From: Allacma fusca
Lineage: Eukaryota > Arthropoda > Collembola > Symphypleona > Sminthuridae
DNA: 64,000 nt
Reading direction: 5' to 3'
NCBI GenBank assembly: GCA_947179485.1
Contig: OX359246.1
Location: forward strand, 49,641,632-49,705,631
Shown here: piece by piece, positions 46,111 through 58,790 of the stretch
How the letters are laid out: every line of letters begins with the position of its first letter
How positions within the stretch are numbered: the stretch's first letter is position 1
Position numbers and translations under genes: made by a program
Notes under the pieces: model-generated
Told to the model about the DNA's origin: nothing
What the model saw: the letters and a program-made list of their open reading frames with translations, nothing else
Database searches by the model: none

Positions 46111-46984
46111 CGTATGCCACTTAACTTGAAACTGAATGCTTGTGTTTGTTTCAGGTTTGCCACTGAATAACTCTTTCAAATCAAGGAAGTATTTTGGAGG
46201 TAAAGATTAAATCAAAGTATCTGTTTGGTTTGTATCTCAACAAATTTATAAAAGCTCTATGACACCAAAACAAATGCAATAGAATAGTTTTCACATTTAA
46301 ATTGGTTTCATTGGAATACAATTTATTAAAAGCATTAATAATGAATTAATAGAATAGATTATTTGGTAGTCATAAGGTGATTTGCAAGAAATTTAAACAA
46401 CCACTCATGGTCGTGCCCACATGTACATCAAAATTGGAATCCTGTGCCCACTTAAGCCCAGTGGTTAAAATATTAATAACTCTTGACAGCCCATGGCACA
46501 TATATATGATTGTCCAGTATTTTACTTGTAAACTTGAGATTAATAAGGGGTCGGTAGGCTGTAAGTTAGTAGTTAGTTTTGTACTGGTCTCCAGAGATAC
46601 GAAAATGAAATATCATTCCTTAAAGCCTTGTAAAAATGTAGTAAAAGTAAAGAGTTTGCCTTCTTTCACCCTTCCTTTCAAAACGAATAATTTCATTTTC
46701 GCATTGAGTCTTTCTCTAAAGAAAACCTTACTTTAACTTTAACCTTCGTTCAGTTTTATTAATTAAATTAACAAATTAAATTACAAATAAAATTGCCCAC
46801 AAATATTAGACAACAAATCAGTTTGCAAACATCTTAGATTTAAGAAATTCGGTATTCTCGGACTAAATAATCTATGACACACGTGATAGCGACTGTACCA
46901 TCACGAGCGCGAACCAATGCTGTTGCCACTGGGAAACGTATCTCGACTGAACCAGGCGAAGCTTATAGCAATATATTTTTCTGT
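46111..46984. other. Unassigned region
   Basis: The plus frame 46377-46736 is open for 119 codons but its product is unfamiliar and composition is typical of chance frames here. No repeat recognised. Confidence 0.3.
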
Positions 46985-48481
46985 AAGTCCAGTAATGTTG
47001 GGGAAACGGGACTCAGTCTATTGGGACGGACTTCAAAAACTGAGATACAGATACGGACTGGACTGAGACTGGGACTTAAAAATGAAACAAATACAGGGAC
47101 TGGGACGGACTGGGACTTAAAAATGAAACAAATACAGGGATTGGGACGGACTGGGACTCTCTCTTTCTCTAAACGTCATAAAGACTGAGGAGACTCGGTC
47201 TGGTTTGGGTTACATATCGTCGTGGAAGAGGCAAAATGGTCTACTCACGCTTACATTTGTACAGTACTTGGACCATTTTGCCTCTTCAGCAACGTTATGT
47301 TCATGTCTACTATGTAGCTTACAAGGTAAGATTTTGGGATGGTACAAGCCGATTCAAACAAAGCATAGCACATGTTTTAGTACTCCCCTAGTATGTTTCA
47401 AAACTGATGTAACTCGAGTGCATTTTGCCCCGTTCTCCTAGGATAAGTCACCAAAGTTTCAAAATTTGAAACGATACCACAGGTGGGGACCTGTCTTTTC
47501 AAAAAATTTCAATGTTAAATCCCATAAGGATTTTCAATTTTCAAAAGTCGATGAAATTTTGATTTTCACTATTTCAAGGAAATTCAAGTTTTTACGTGCA
47601 CATTTATATATCCTTCAACAAAATTCCTCAAAAAGTAATCCCTCCATCGTGGCGCATCTGTATGTATGTAGTCGATATGATATATTGACTCCATATTTAA
47701 TCACTTATACATAATTACGCATAAACTACAGATAGACTATTGACTTTTGCTCTATTGAGTTACTCAAATGAAAATCTCATACGTTTTCCTTCATGGGCTC
47801 ACCTGAAAATTCCCGGAAAATACGCCATCCTGAAAGTTTTTGGTATTTTGGACGTATTGGTGACGTTAGCAGAAACATGTACTGTTGTTGGTTCATCAGC
47901 GATTTGCCCGGAGCATTTTGATATAATCGAATACATACAGTTTTAGACAATTTTATTGTTAATTTTCTGAAAACTCAATAGGCATAATTCATTACTTATA
48001 GTAAGTTGCTTAAAAAATTGAGTTTTTAAGGATTTAAAGAGTTGTGTTGTTTTGAAATTGCAATTAGCGCACTGACTGTGTAAGTTCCGAATTTTGATGA
48101 CGACTATAATTATTTAAAAATTTTTAACAAAAATATATAAATTTTATAAACAATTCAAAACATGGAGCTTATGTAGCAGTTTTTGGGTCGACTTTGAAAA
48201 TTGAATTTTATCATCCCAAGTTAGTAAAAATAGGAGTCAAAAATGTGACAATACAAAAATTGCATATACATAGATAGCAGTTATTTAATCTTTGTTACAT
48301 TTTTGCAAAAATGTGTTTGTACGCTTAGGCATTATGTGACAACTAATTCTTACACCAAAATAAATAAAAAAAATTATAAGTATATTTTCCACAAAGTTGT
48401 CTATTTCAACTTTCAACATACTGCTTTGTGATTTAGTATGCAGAAATAGTAGATCCACAGCTAAAGCTACATTTCGAAGCA

Positions 48482-48650
48482 ATTCTCGCTAACATAGCAA
48501 AAATGCCTGCCTTAGGCTCAATATACCCAAAAACCCAACGTGCCATACATGCCCAAAATACCATCAAATGAAAATCCCGAAAATGCCAGGGCAATTTAGA
48601 CAGGTATAAAGCCGAACATTTTAAGGAATTTTTAATTTCCTAAACCTATG
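48482..48650. repeat. Decayed hAT end, GGCATTTT family
   Basis: AAAATGCCTGCC...AAAATGCCAGGGCA...CAGGTATAAAGCCGA...TTTCCTAAACC parallels the right end of 33156..34285 with many substitutions. Confidence 0.5.
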
Positions 48651-48827
48651 TACAACATCCAAATTAGCCCCCCATACATAGGTAATCCCTCCTGCATGGG
48701 TACCAATGCGTTCCTCCCCAATAAATCATTCCAGCATACCAAGTTTTCCCTCTAACGTACATGCGTACAACCTACATATTTTGTCCCCATAAAAATATCA
48801 TCAAATTTTCTTCAAATTTTATCCCAT

Positions 48828-49200
48828 CAAGGATTCATTGGGGAGGAAAACACAAATATAAATTTGGAGGGATTACCTATCGAGAAATTTTAACGACAAT
48901 ATTTGCGTGGGGGGCTAGCTATGGAGGTTATACTTATGCACATCGGAGATAAACAAGCTATGCTGGAGGGATTCATTGAGGAGGAAAACATTGGTGTTGG
49001 AGGGATTACCTTAGAATAAAATGTGGCAATATTTATGTGGGGGGAAACTATGCAGGCTGCACATATGCAAATCAGAGATAAACAAGCCACGCTGGAGGGA
49101 TTAATTGAGGTGCATTAGTGCACATATTAGAGGGATTACTGTGTGTAGGGGGAATAAAATGTGACAATATTTGCTAGAGGGGCTAATTATTAATTTCGTA
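48828..49200. repeat. Tandem repeat, about 128-bp unit, nearly three copies
   Basis: The phrase GGATTCATTG-x-GGAGGAAAAC...GGAGGGATTACC...GACAATATTTG...GGGGG begins at about 48827, 48954 and 49082, in the core of the long-inverted-repeat element. Confidence 0.8.
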
Positions 49201-49887
49201 CATATGTACATCGTAGAGCAAAACTCAATAGTCGATCTGTAGTTTATGCGTAATTATGTATAAGTGATTAAATATGGAGTCAATATATCATATCGACTAC
49301 ATACATACAGATGCGCCACGATGGAGGGATTACTTTTTGAGGAATTTTGTTGAAGGATATATAAATGTGCACGTAAAAACTTGAATTTCCTTGAAATAGT
49401 GAAAATCAAAATTTCATCGACTTTTGAAAATTGAAAATCCTTATGGGATTTAACATTGAAATTTTTTGAAAAGACAGGTCCCCACCTGTGGTATCGTTTC
49501 AAATTTTGAAACTTTGGTGACTTATCCTAGGAGAACGGGGCAAAATGCACTCGAGTTACATCAGTTTTGAAACATACTAGGGGAGTACTAAAACATGTGC
49601 TATGCTTTGTTTGAATCGGCTTGTACCATCCCAAAATCTTACCTTGTTAGTTCCATCTCATGGCAATTTCCGCAAAACATGTGCTATGTTATGGGGGTTG
49701 GTTGTGGACTTATAAAAGGTTAGGGACGGATACAGACTTTATCCAAAGACTCTGCCAGAGACTGGGACTGATTCGGACTCACGTCATTTCTTACTGGGAC
49801 GGACTGGACGGACTTATTTCATGATGCTCTGGGACTCACAAGAGATAGGACTCTCAATTCAGGGACTTCCCCAACATTAAAGTCCAG

Positions 49888-51190
49888 AAAGTATAGGAAA
49901 AGAACTGCAGAACTTTTTCCAGCATTTTATATTGAAATATTGTGTACATGATAGCAACGTACATTCCAAACATAAATTGTTAGTAAACTTCAGTTATTAA
50001 TATAGGACAACTGTGGCGATTATTTTTAACATTCAAACCCAATGGGAGATTTAAACTCATGGAAATTAATTAATTCTAATGTTGATTGTAGGTGGTGTAA
50101 TCAAAAAGGCTTAAAAAATTCAGTGCAATCATTACTAAGATACCGTATGCCTTTTCCTTATAGAGCGCAACTACAACCCAAAACTACAAAATTTTATGCA
50201 GTACTTGATTTATTTTTGGTTTGAAAATAGTCAACTTATATAGGCATTTCACGTATGATTTTAATTAAATTTGCTATGCTTATAATACACATTTTGACCC
50301 AGAATCAATTTCTACTTGCATTTCTTTCTCATCGAGAAGCCAGAGAGATTTCGTGGTGACGAAAGGAAATATTCAAAATTAGTTCGTAATTGTAAACAAT
50401 TTAAATTATTAGAAAAATTAGTTAGCATACCGGCTTAGTAATAGTATCTGTTCGGGAAATGCTAAGTGACGGGAGGGAACAATTGTACGATGTAAACTTT
50501 AAGTACACGATTGTTGAACAATCGGTATGCGAATCCAAAATTTATAGTGAGTTTCTTTTGAGTTTACTTAATTCAAAACTTCATCAGGCAATAGCAGACG
50601 TAAATTGTTGATGTACATACGTGCACGTAAAATTGAACGTTTTGAATCGAGTATATAAAAGGACGGGGTACATTTTATTAATAATTTCACATCGGATAAA
50701 CGCATTTTGAATTTTTGAAATGTGAATTAAATTCTTAATTCTAACGATTATTCCTCAATTTATTAACTGAATCTACAAACCCATACTTCATAAATTAGTA
50801 AATTTGAATTTTGTTACAATGATTACAAATTCACGTTTTGTAATCATTTCAATAAAACTAAAGTGTCACTTCACTGGAAGATTTCAAAAAAGCTTCGAGC
50901 AGAAGTTCAAGGGTCTGATTGTAAGAGGTTTGGCAACCTTACGCACACTTACAACAAACATGTTGGTATGTCTACATTTCAGTTCAAATCTTGAAATGGT
51001 TGTTAAATGTTTCCGTATAGAATAAACTACTGTCTAAATTACTAAACTTGATTGTATAACTTAATGGCATTTGCAATAGATTAATTATTGTACTATTTAC
51101 AAGCAACCACATTTTCGGTTATGTTATGAATGAAATACCTGTTATAGTAATTTAATTTCAAATCGAATGACTATTCCTGCATACCTAGCT
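49888..51190. other. Unassigned AT-rich DNA
   Basis: No gene recognised. Open frames at 50042 and 50804 are short, AT-driven and unlike known proteins. Confidence 0.35.
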
Positions 51191-51194
51191 ACAC

Positions 51195-51300
51195 CCAGGG
51201 ATGGATTTAAGGGGTTGCCCCAGCCCGGTGCCAGGAAAAAAATTACCATTAGGTAAAAAATGGGAACTAAGGCCCTGATATTGCATGCGTAATATCAAAA
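51195..51300. mobile_element. Isolated hAT-like terminus
   Basis: CAGGGATGGATTTAAGGGG followed by GCCCCAGCCCGGTGCC looks like a hAT left end. No matching right end with a duplication was found; 56171 has a similar terminus but its flank does not match. Confidence 0.4.
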
Positions 51301-51960
51301 ATGTCATGACTTCCGCTACTAAAACTGAATTTTACTTTTATTGTACTTGCCAGTATGGTGTAGCTAACCGACAGCTCGTGAGAGATGTCGTTCCATTTAG
51401 CCCCATGGTTACACACATTATTTACAGTGGAATTGTGAGCAACGTATTAGAGCTAGAGCTAACTTATATGACATAAAGACATTCTTCAAGATGGTATTTC
51501 AAAATATGAGATCAAAAAATTCTTTCAAAACTTTATTTTATGCCAAAAACGAAGTGTCGCTTTTAGGGCATTTATTTGGGTAAGCGTGCACTGGCTGTTC
51601 GAGTTTGCAGAATGCAACAACTTTTCTGTACCCCCGGTGAAAAATCCGGGGAATCATCTTGGTAGTTAAGAGCTCATTCAAAAGCGACTTAATTGTAGTA
51701 TACAGTAAAAAATGTCAACAGAAATTTCGAAATTGCAGTCGAAGTTTTAGATTAATAGTTAGAAAAATCTCTGAAGTTTTGGATTTTGTTAAAATCAATG
51801 AGATAAGCAAAACAAGTCGTCAAGTACTATTTTAGACATCATGGCAAGTACGTTGTTATTAATTCCACTGATTTAAATTGAAAAAATTTAAATTGATAGG
51901 TAATAACCAGGTTCATTCCTTAACAAGCTGTCTTCTATAAATTTATGTTTTCCACTAAAT

Positions 51961-52545
51961 CCTCTCTTCTAAGTTGAAAGAGTGGACAGTCTCCGTCTTC
52001 GTCTCCGTGATGGTAAGATTCAAATATTCGCGCGCTTTTTTTATTGGCTGAGCCAGCAATAACTGGCTAAATAAATTATTAGAGTTATTTTTTTAAAATT
52101 AAAAAAAATACTAAAGCATTATACTGTTTTGCGCTTTTTCTTTTTCCTCTTTGAATAAAAATGTTGCACAAAAATGAAAAAGGATGTTAAAAAGTCTTAA
52201 TAACTCGAAATTATTAAAAAAAACTTTTTTACATTTTTTTGCGGATTTGAGATTCAAAAAGCGAGCTTTTTTTTATTTGCTGAGCCAGCAATAGCTGACG
52301 GCGACATTGCACAACATTATCAACAACCAAGACGGCCCACTCACTCTTTCAAATTAGAAAAGAAAATCATTTAAAAAAATTTAAAGCAAAATTAAATGAA
52401 AAAAATCGATTTACCGTACATTAGTCTACACATTTACTGGGGTTGTGCAGCTAGCTATTGCATACAACTTTTATTTACTGTCTACCCTTTTTACATTTTC
52501 CTCGCTAAGCCAGCAATTTGCTGGCTGTGCAGTGCTCGTAATTAT
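51961..52545. repeat. Dispersed repeat with GAGCCAGCAAT cores, copy 2
   Basis: Begins with CTCTTCTAAGTTGAAAGAGT and has an inverted partner CACTCTTTCAAATTAGAAAAG near 52344-52364, suggesting a short inverted-repeat element. Three GAGCCAGCAAT/AAGCCAGCAAT cores follow one another, the last in the context shared with 45925..46110. Confidence 0.7.
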
Positions 52546-55500
52546 AAAAATGTTTCCTTACTCCATGTATTTTTTAAAACAGGAAATTTTAAAATGTAAT
52601 AATTTGTATGTATTTTATATAATTTTTATCAACAAGTTTCAGAATAATTTGATTAAAATTGATTAATAATATAATTCGTAATACTTTATGGCAAACACAC
52701 TATCATAATTTTATTTCTAGCTTGAAAAAACTATTTTGAAAAATTACAAAAAGATAATTATATTACAGGAAAAGCTCAAAACAGCGAACATTAAAGTGTC
52801 GTCTAAAGCTAGACTTGGTATTGGAATGCCAATGATGCTTACTGTATTTACACTTGAACCGAAATAAGAACGTTCCAGCACCTTAGCACCATTATGACAG
52901 TTAAAATCTGCTTTTCGTGGATATGTACTTTGCGAGTCAAAAGTTGTGAACTCGTATGCAATCACCATTATAGCTACATAGTTTTCCCTCTATTAGGTTA
53001 CACATGCGATTCTCTCATTAGACTAGATTGGAAGCGCTATACATTCTCTGGCTGAAGGAATAATCATAGTGAGAAATCGGTTTTATAGTGCTTTCTACTC
53101 GGGAAATGGTCAGGAAGATTTTAGTCGTTCATCTTATCTTTTGTATTTCCAACAATAAGTAGTATTATTTAGAACCTTGGGTGATTAACACGAACACTAG
53201 TACTTTCTCGGGGTTCCACCACCGCAACTGTACTTTCCAAATATAGCATACTATTATCATACACAGTTAAAAGCGAACTATCGCGTCCTGCTCTTGACTT
53301 CCCAGTGAAATAACTCTTCCTTATAAAACCTTTCCAAAATTCTTTATTACCCAACCACTACATTCTGTTGCATATAGCCACAATTAGTTCCGAAGTCAAT
53401 CTAAGTCTATGCTGGAATCATTTTGTTTGAACTTCTTAGCTCAGTTTAGATTTTTTTTCTCCGCGGAATTTTGACAGTGAACCATAAGAAACAATTGCGA
53501 TATATACATACATTGTTTATATTAACAATTAGCATGATTATATCCCTTTATATGTATATATTGTATACAAACCATACAGATAGTTACTATGCAAAGAATT
53601 TTAAATATTATTCAATTTTCACATTCACTTGCACTTTGTTATTTGCATCATTTTTTTTAAACTATAAGCATTCTCCACAAGTTTTCAAAAAGCATAAACT
53701 TGCATTTCATCTTCTAAATAAACGGAAGCAAAACAAAATAATCATAACGTCACACGTTAGCTCAAGATTTGCTCCACTGTTTGAGCAATGCTAGCTTGTT
53801 TACGCGTTATTTCAAGGAAAATACTACTGGTACATAGTGAGAGAGTGATACGCTAGGAAGGTAATTAACTTACAAATAAATAAACGTTTGATTGGTTAGA
53901 GTTTGCTAGGTTTCTATACAGGTAAAATCATGCGATTGATAGGTATGTAAACAATTGAAATATGATTAACTGTGCATTATTTTTGCAATTTTAAGGAACT
54001 GTTAATTGCGAGAAACCTGTTTTTACTTTGGATGAGCCCATTTATGCAACAAATGCAGAAACAAATGTAGTTCCTTATTGTTGGAAGAAATATATAATTC
54101 TCTACGTTCATGATCGGGTTACCACTGAAAGGGTAAAAATAAGAATGTATAAGGTAAAGAAGCATTAGACTGACATGTGGAAAGAGAGAAAAAAAAGAGG
54201 AGTGAAATTATCTTTGGAATTTAATATGTAAATTACGAACGATAGATTGTTAGGATTGGATCCCTATTTTATGGGTGAAGACAGAAGGTACAACGCGCGT
54301 GGGAGGTGACAGATGAGATGTGATTCCATTTGCGCCTGCTGTGTTCAAAATTTCTGATTTCTCTCATTCAAAGAGTTGATCTTTCCCCTTCTCTAGTCAC
54401 AAACACTCAAATTATCAAAGTGTCTGCTTGCAAAAGATATGGAACACATTGAAATTACAGTTGATAGCCTTTCCTTCCTGGTTGCCCATACACACAGGTT
54501 CTTGATGGATATTGTGAGTGCAGACGCTAAACCAAGTACGTTTACATGTACGTGGGAAAGGATTGAATCGTTGTGGCAGAAACAGCGAAAGGATGCCATG
54601 GAGATGAAACGAGAAAAGGCGTCCTCATTTCCCATCTTTCTGATTTTCTCTGGAACGCCGACGTCTCCACATCACATTATGACAATCTGTGACTCGTGTT
54701 TTAATTAGCGCCTCAGATAATTACATTCTAGTCTCTCAGTTTTCTCATAAGTTTCAAATACATAGTTGTATAGAAGTAGCAGTAGTATAATAATATTCAG
54801 CGTGTGTATTTCTTCTCTCTTTCTAACTCGTTCTTCAACAGCAGCCACTGTGATGGAATCTACCGTCAACACTCTTTCCATAACACCAATCTTGTTTCAC
54901 TTGGTCTCTCTGTCTCTCTCTCTAGCTCTCTTTACCCAATTTCCATCGTAACAAGAAATTGTATTTAATACTGCTGGCGATAGTTAAATGTCTAACCCAG
55001 ACGACGCATACTTATAGCTAGTTTCACTTTTATATTTGGGCAAGGATCCTCGTTGGCACTAATACCTAAGGGCACATAATTTCTCATCATGTGAGGTGCC
55101 TACCGAGGAGACGTGATTGTGCTTTCTCTGTGAGCTTTCTTCATATTGGTAGAGAACATATTTCAAACATAGTAGCAAATTGAAGCAAATGTGTAACAGT
55201 TGCTGCAGCTTCCAAAAATAGATAAGCGACAGTTATCTCCAACCATATGATAGACTTACATGATAGTATTGTGATATATTGGCAGTTAAAAGTTTTATGT
55301 ATACATACAAACTTTATAAACGGCATAATCAACCCGCAATTTGTTTTTTGGATGAATCTAGTATGTCACTAGTCACTTACAGGCTCCCAACAGATAAATG
55401 ACCTCTGATAGGAAGGTCAAACAAGGCAAAGAAATGTTCTACAATAAAATATTTCCTTTGCACAGATTGAGCATCGAGCACGTTGCTAAGTCAGTGCTTG

Positions 55501-55850
55501 TCAGTTCGTTAATGCTTTTATTTGATGTCAGAGGAAACGATCAACGAGAGAGAAATGAAAAAGAGGAGCAACACGTGTAACAGACATCTTTATTGATGCA
55601 ATCCCCTCGTCCCTATGAATCTATAGTAAATCCTCAAACCCCTACCTATTGTTGAAATGCTTCTACTTTACACAGATAGGTTTGGGATACAGAATGAGAA
55701 CGTCTTTCTCACAATCTAACACTGGTATTTAGCGGGGTACTTCGAAACAACGATCAAAAACACTGAATAATAGGAGTAAATAACGTTTTGCACTAGTAAC
55801 TTGAATTTATTGAAATTTTAGTTATGTAGTGAATACAGCATCCAACAAAT
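52546..55850. other. Unassigned region
   Basis: No recognised gene, RNA or bounded repeat. 54280-54960 is less AT-rich and open on both strands for 80-90 codons; it could hold an exon, but neither product is recognisable. A CT-rich microsatellite is at 54905-54925. Confidence 0.35.
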
Positions 55851-55854
55851 TCAA

Positions 55855-56171
55855 AAAGCCCTGTTGAAAAAAATGTCAACAAATTTGAAAATCCCTGCTG
55901 ACAAAAAATCATTTTCGTAAATCACCGTAACAATTTCGAAAATCCCTGTTGACAAAAATCATTTTCAGTAAAACACCTCAACAATTTCAAAAATCCCTGC
56001 TGACAAAAATTGTTTTCCATAAAACACCTCAGAAATTTCGAAAATCCCTGCCGAAAAAAAGGTCAACAGATTTGAAAATCCCTGTTTGCAATTCCGTTTG
56101 AAAATTTCCCTGCTGAAAAATTTTTTCCCTGGGAAGATTCTTCCCGTCTTCCCACATAAATCCGACCCCTG
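55855..56171. mobile_element. hAT-like right end with tandem repeats of about 51 bp
   Basis: Four or five units share TTTCGAAAATCCCTGCTGAC and then AAAAATCATTTTC...ACACCTCAACAA, ending in CCCACATAAATCCGACCCCTG at 56171. The complement, CAGGGGTCGGATTTATG, is a typical hAT start. The left end was not found. Confidence 0.55.
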
Positions 56172-56852
56172 GGGAATCGGTATCGGAATTATATTAAAAA
56201 ATTTGAGGATTTTAATTCGTATTAGAATTCCAAATAATTCCCAGAAAGTATTTTAATTCAAAATCGCATTCAAAAAGATTTTTGGAATCGGAATTGGTAT
56301 TCAAATATTTTTTACTGAATTCCCATTAAATTAAAGTACTGTTCTACGTAAAATAGAGTCAAATCATTAGCACTTCTCAGAGGCTTTTAACGGTTGTGCT
56401 CGAAACTATTGTTTGTCGTATAAGTTAATTACACAAGTAATTTAAATCGTTGATACTAAAATTTTTATAGGTAACTAAAAATGGCCCGAAAGAAAACTAG
56501 TAATGTTGGAGTTCAAATATCAGTTGAACGTGTTTTTTCAGCTCTTAAATTTATACCTAATGACCTGCGGGGGAAACTGGTTTCCCAAAAAATTCATGAT
56601 ATCATGTTTCTAGGGTTGAACTTTTTTCATAATTAAATTCTTTGTATTTTCAGTATACTAGGAGTATTCAAATAAATATTCAAATCGGTATTCATAATGA
56701 ACGAATACTCGAATATATTTAAATCCGTGTTAGAATTCATATTTTTCAGTATTATATATATTATTATTGTATAAGTATTTTAAATTGGAATTCTTCGCCT
56801 TGAATATTTTAATTCGAATTAGAATTCATATTTTTCCGATTTCCCATCCTTG
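56172..56852 (+). mobile_element. hAT relic, GAATTCGAATAC-repeat family, related to copies A and B
   Basis: Degenerate GGAATTCGAATTC repeats at both sides (56180-56340 and 56650-56850) surround a transposase tail. The right end, CCGATTTCCCATCCTTG at 56852, is a decayed version of the CCGATATCCCGTCCCTG end at 457. The left terminus is missing, apparently cut at 56171. Confidence 0.7.
56481..56636 (+). pseudogene. hAT transposase C-terminal fragment
   Basis: A 51-codon plus frame beginning at ATG reads VQISVERVFSALKFIPNDLR, then GKLVSQKIHDIMFLGLN and TAA. It matches the dimerisation region (S-x-ER-x-FS, R-x-x-L, x-x-LN) and the relic in copies A and B. Only the end of the transposase is present. 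Confidence 0.8.
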
Positions 56853-56984
56853 CTTTGAAGTTCAAACTTGAACTATTTGTAAACTCCAACACCGATACAA
56901 ACTACCTAATTACCTGCTATGTATACTTTCTAACTATCTTATATGTATAACTTTTAAAATCAAGCTCGGTCCATATATGTCCAA

Positions 56985-58118
56985 AACCTTTAACCTAAAC
57001 GGTGGTGTGCCGCAAGGCAGTGTTTTAGGTCGATTCTTTTTATTATGTTCTTGAACGACATTTGTGACACACTTACTGAATCCTCCCTATACGCGGATGA
57101 CTTAGGACATGTATGCTCTGACTATAACCAAGAACTACTGAAACTTCAATTAGAAACTGCACTCCTAAAAATACATAATTGGTGCAAAGACAACGATATG
57201 GAACTGAATTTCTCAAAAACTTACTTTGTATCTTTTTCAAAACCCAAATCTAAGCTCCAATGCTCATTTAACACATTAAATTGTAATGGAAACATTGTAC
57301 ACAGAACAGACAACTTTAAATATCTGGGAATTAATTTAGATAAAAATCTGAATTTTGTTATGCATGCAAACCATGTAAGAAAAAAGATATCATTTAAATG
57401 TTCGCAGCTCATTCTCTATAAGCGCCTAATTCCAACTAGTATGTTTAGCATTGTTTTTAAGTCTTTAATTTTTTCTCAACTAGATTATGGTCTTCCTGTT
57501 TGGGGTGCTGTCTCAAATAGTGAACTCACTAAATGCCAATCAACAATTGATCATTTTCTTAAATGTACCCACTTCAAATGCTATCATTTTAATGTTTACA
57601 GTAACAAATGTTTACCAAGTCTTCAAACCAACAAACGCAACAAAAGCAAAAACATTAACATGGACAAGCTCTATGAGCAATACTCACTATTGTCTGTCTT
57701 TGAAAGACATACATACATAACTATTTCACTTACGCGTTCATTGTTAAACCAAAACGAGCAACTTGAATGCATGACTGAAATTATGAGACCTAGATCTGAA
57801 CGCTCCTCAAGACATACATATTCCTACACGTTCCTCTTTCTTTCACAATTCATTTCAGTATAGAGCTGCAAAACTCTGGAATATGTTACCTGTAAATATC
57901 CAAACACATTCTGTACTAAAAGACTTCCAATTTGAACTCAATAAGTGGATACTGTTAAAACGAACACTGTAATCAATTTCATCCATCAAAAATTTATTTA
58001 ATTTATAATTATTGTAGTACTAACTAATGTAGTATATTTATTTTTGTCTGTCACTGGAAATCAGTGTTCTTACACTGTGCTGATTTGACGTAATAAAGCT
58101 GTTACATTACATTACATT
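56985..58118 (+). pseudogene. LINE 3' half: reverse transcriptase and C-terminus (CR1/L2-like)
   Basis: Starts within the reverse transcriptase at GGVPQGSVLG (57001-57030). After a frameshift the frame 57045-57863 has FLNDICDTLTESSLYADDLG with the catalytic YADD near 57090, then FKYLGINLDKNLNF and DYGLPVWGA. A second frameshift near 57845 leads to FQYRAAKLWNMLPVNI and stop at 57972. A 3' UTR with a short hairpin and repeated ACATT units (about 58097-58118) closes the copy. The N-terminal endonuclease and first RT motifs are missing (5' truncation). Confidence 0.88.
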
Positions 58119-58551
58119 ACAATAAAATAAAATCGCCATTAGTTTAAGTAATTTCACAGCTTTTGCGCTTATACTATAGATGGAAACTAACAAGTACTTC
58201 GGTGGACGTTACACTGAAACTTTTAATTTTGGCTTCGTGTAATTACGTTAGACGGTAAAAGTATAGTTAAAAATTTTATCTTAGATTGAATTACATAAAG
58301 TTGATATGCTTTACTGCATGTATAACTGTGTATCAAGGTTGTAAATTATACTGAACGACTGTAACTGTGGTTTTGTGTTCCAGTCGGAATGCCAGTTGCT
58401 ATTATCACAATATTACGAGGCAATATTAACCGTGGTAAAATGTCTGTTTATAGTAAAGGTATAAAAATGTATAATCCCTCCATCAACCATAACATAAACA
58501 ACTTATTTAATAAACTAATTGCCCAACTTAAAGCTAATGTTAAACGCCTAT

Positions 58552-58790
58552 GCCAGACCTGTATTCAAACCGAATAATATTAATTTCGTATTTGGTTTGT
58601 GCTCGAATTTCGAAAACAACTTCAATTTCGCCTTATATTCGAATTCGGTTAACTAATCAAATCAATACAAAGGTTGTATTTGAACTATTTAAACTAAATA
58701 TAGACATTGAATTCGAATTCAATTTGATTTTAATGCAAATTATTGTTGGAATTCGGTTGGAATTCGGGTTAAATTCTTCTGGTTAAGTTA
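58552..58790. repeat. GAATTCGAATTCGG repeat cluster
   Basis: Starts at CAGACCTGTATTCAAACCG and is full of GAATTCG/CGAATTC variants. A similar cluster is at 63390..63600. Both look like hAT subterminal regions, but no pair of ends could be matched. Confidence 0.4.

Larger units (their letters stand above)
47322..49646. mobile_element. Long-inverted-repeat element (arms about 430 bp)
   Basis: The arms 47322-47752 and 49213-49646 are nearly perfect reverse complements, starting CAAGGTAAGATTTTGGGATG. Both are flanked by TTA (47319-47321 and 49647-49649), the 3-bp target used by PIF/Harbinger elements, though TTA alone is weak evidence. Each arm contains the same 82-codon open frame, which is a by-product of the arm and probably not a gene. 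The centre holds a decayed hAT end (48482-48650) and a tandem repeat. No transposase recognised. Confidence 0.75.
46993..49879. mobile_element. hAT element, GGGACGGACTGGGAC-repeat family, with a nested element
   Basis: Exact AAGTCCAG duplications (46985-46992 and 49880-49887) bound a 2887-bp insertion with ends TAATGTTGGGGAA and TTCCCCAACATTA. Degenerate GACGGACTGGGACT copies fill 47010-47190 and 49700-49860. An element with long inverted arms (47322..49646) sits inside; without it the hAT is about 0.56 kb. Confidence 0.93.

Noticed and set aside
47466..49502. Two identical 82-codon frames as a duplicated gene
   Set aside because: They sit in the inverted arms of one element and resemble no known protein; one start lies in AT-rich repeat sequence.
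51195..56171. One 5-kb hAT bounded by CAGGGATGGATTTA and TAAATCCGACCCCTG
   Set aside because: The ends look related, but the flanking octamers (GCTACACC and GGGAATCG) do not match.
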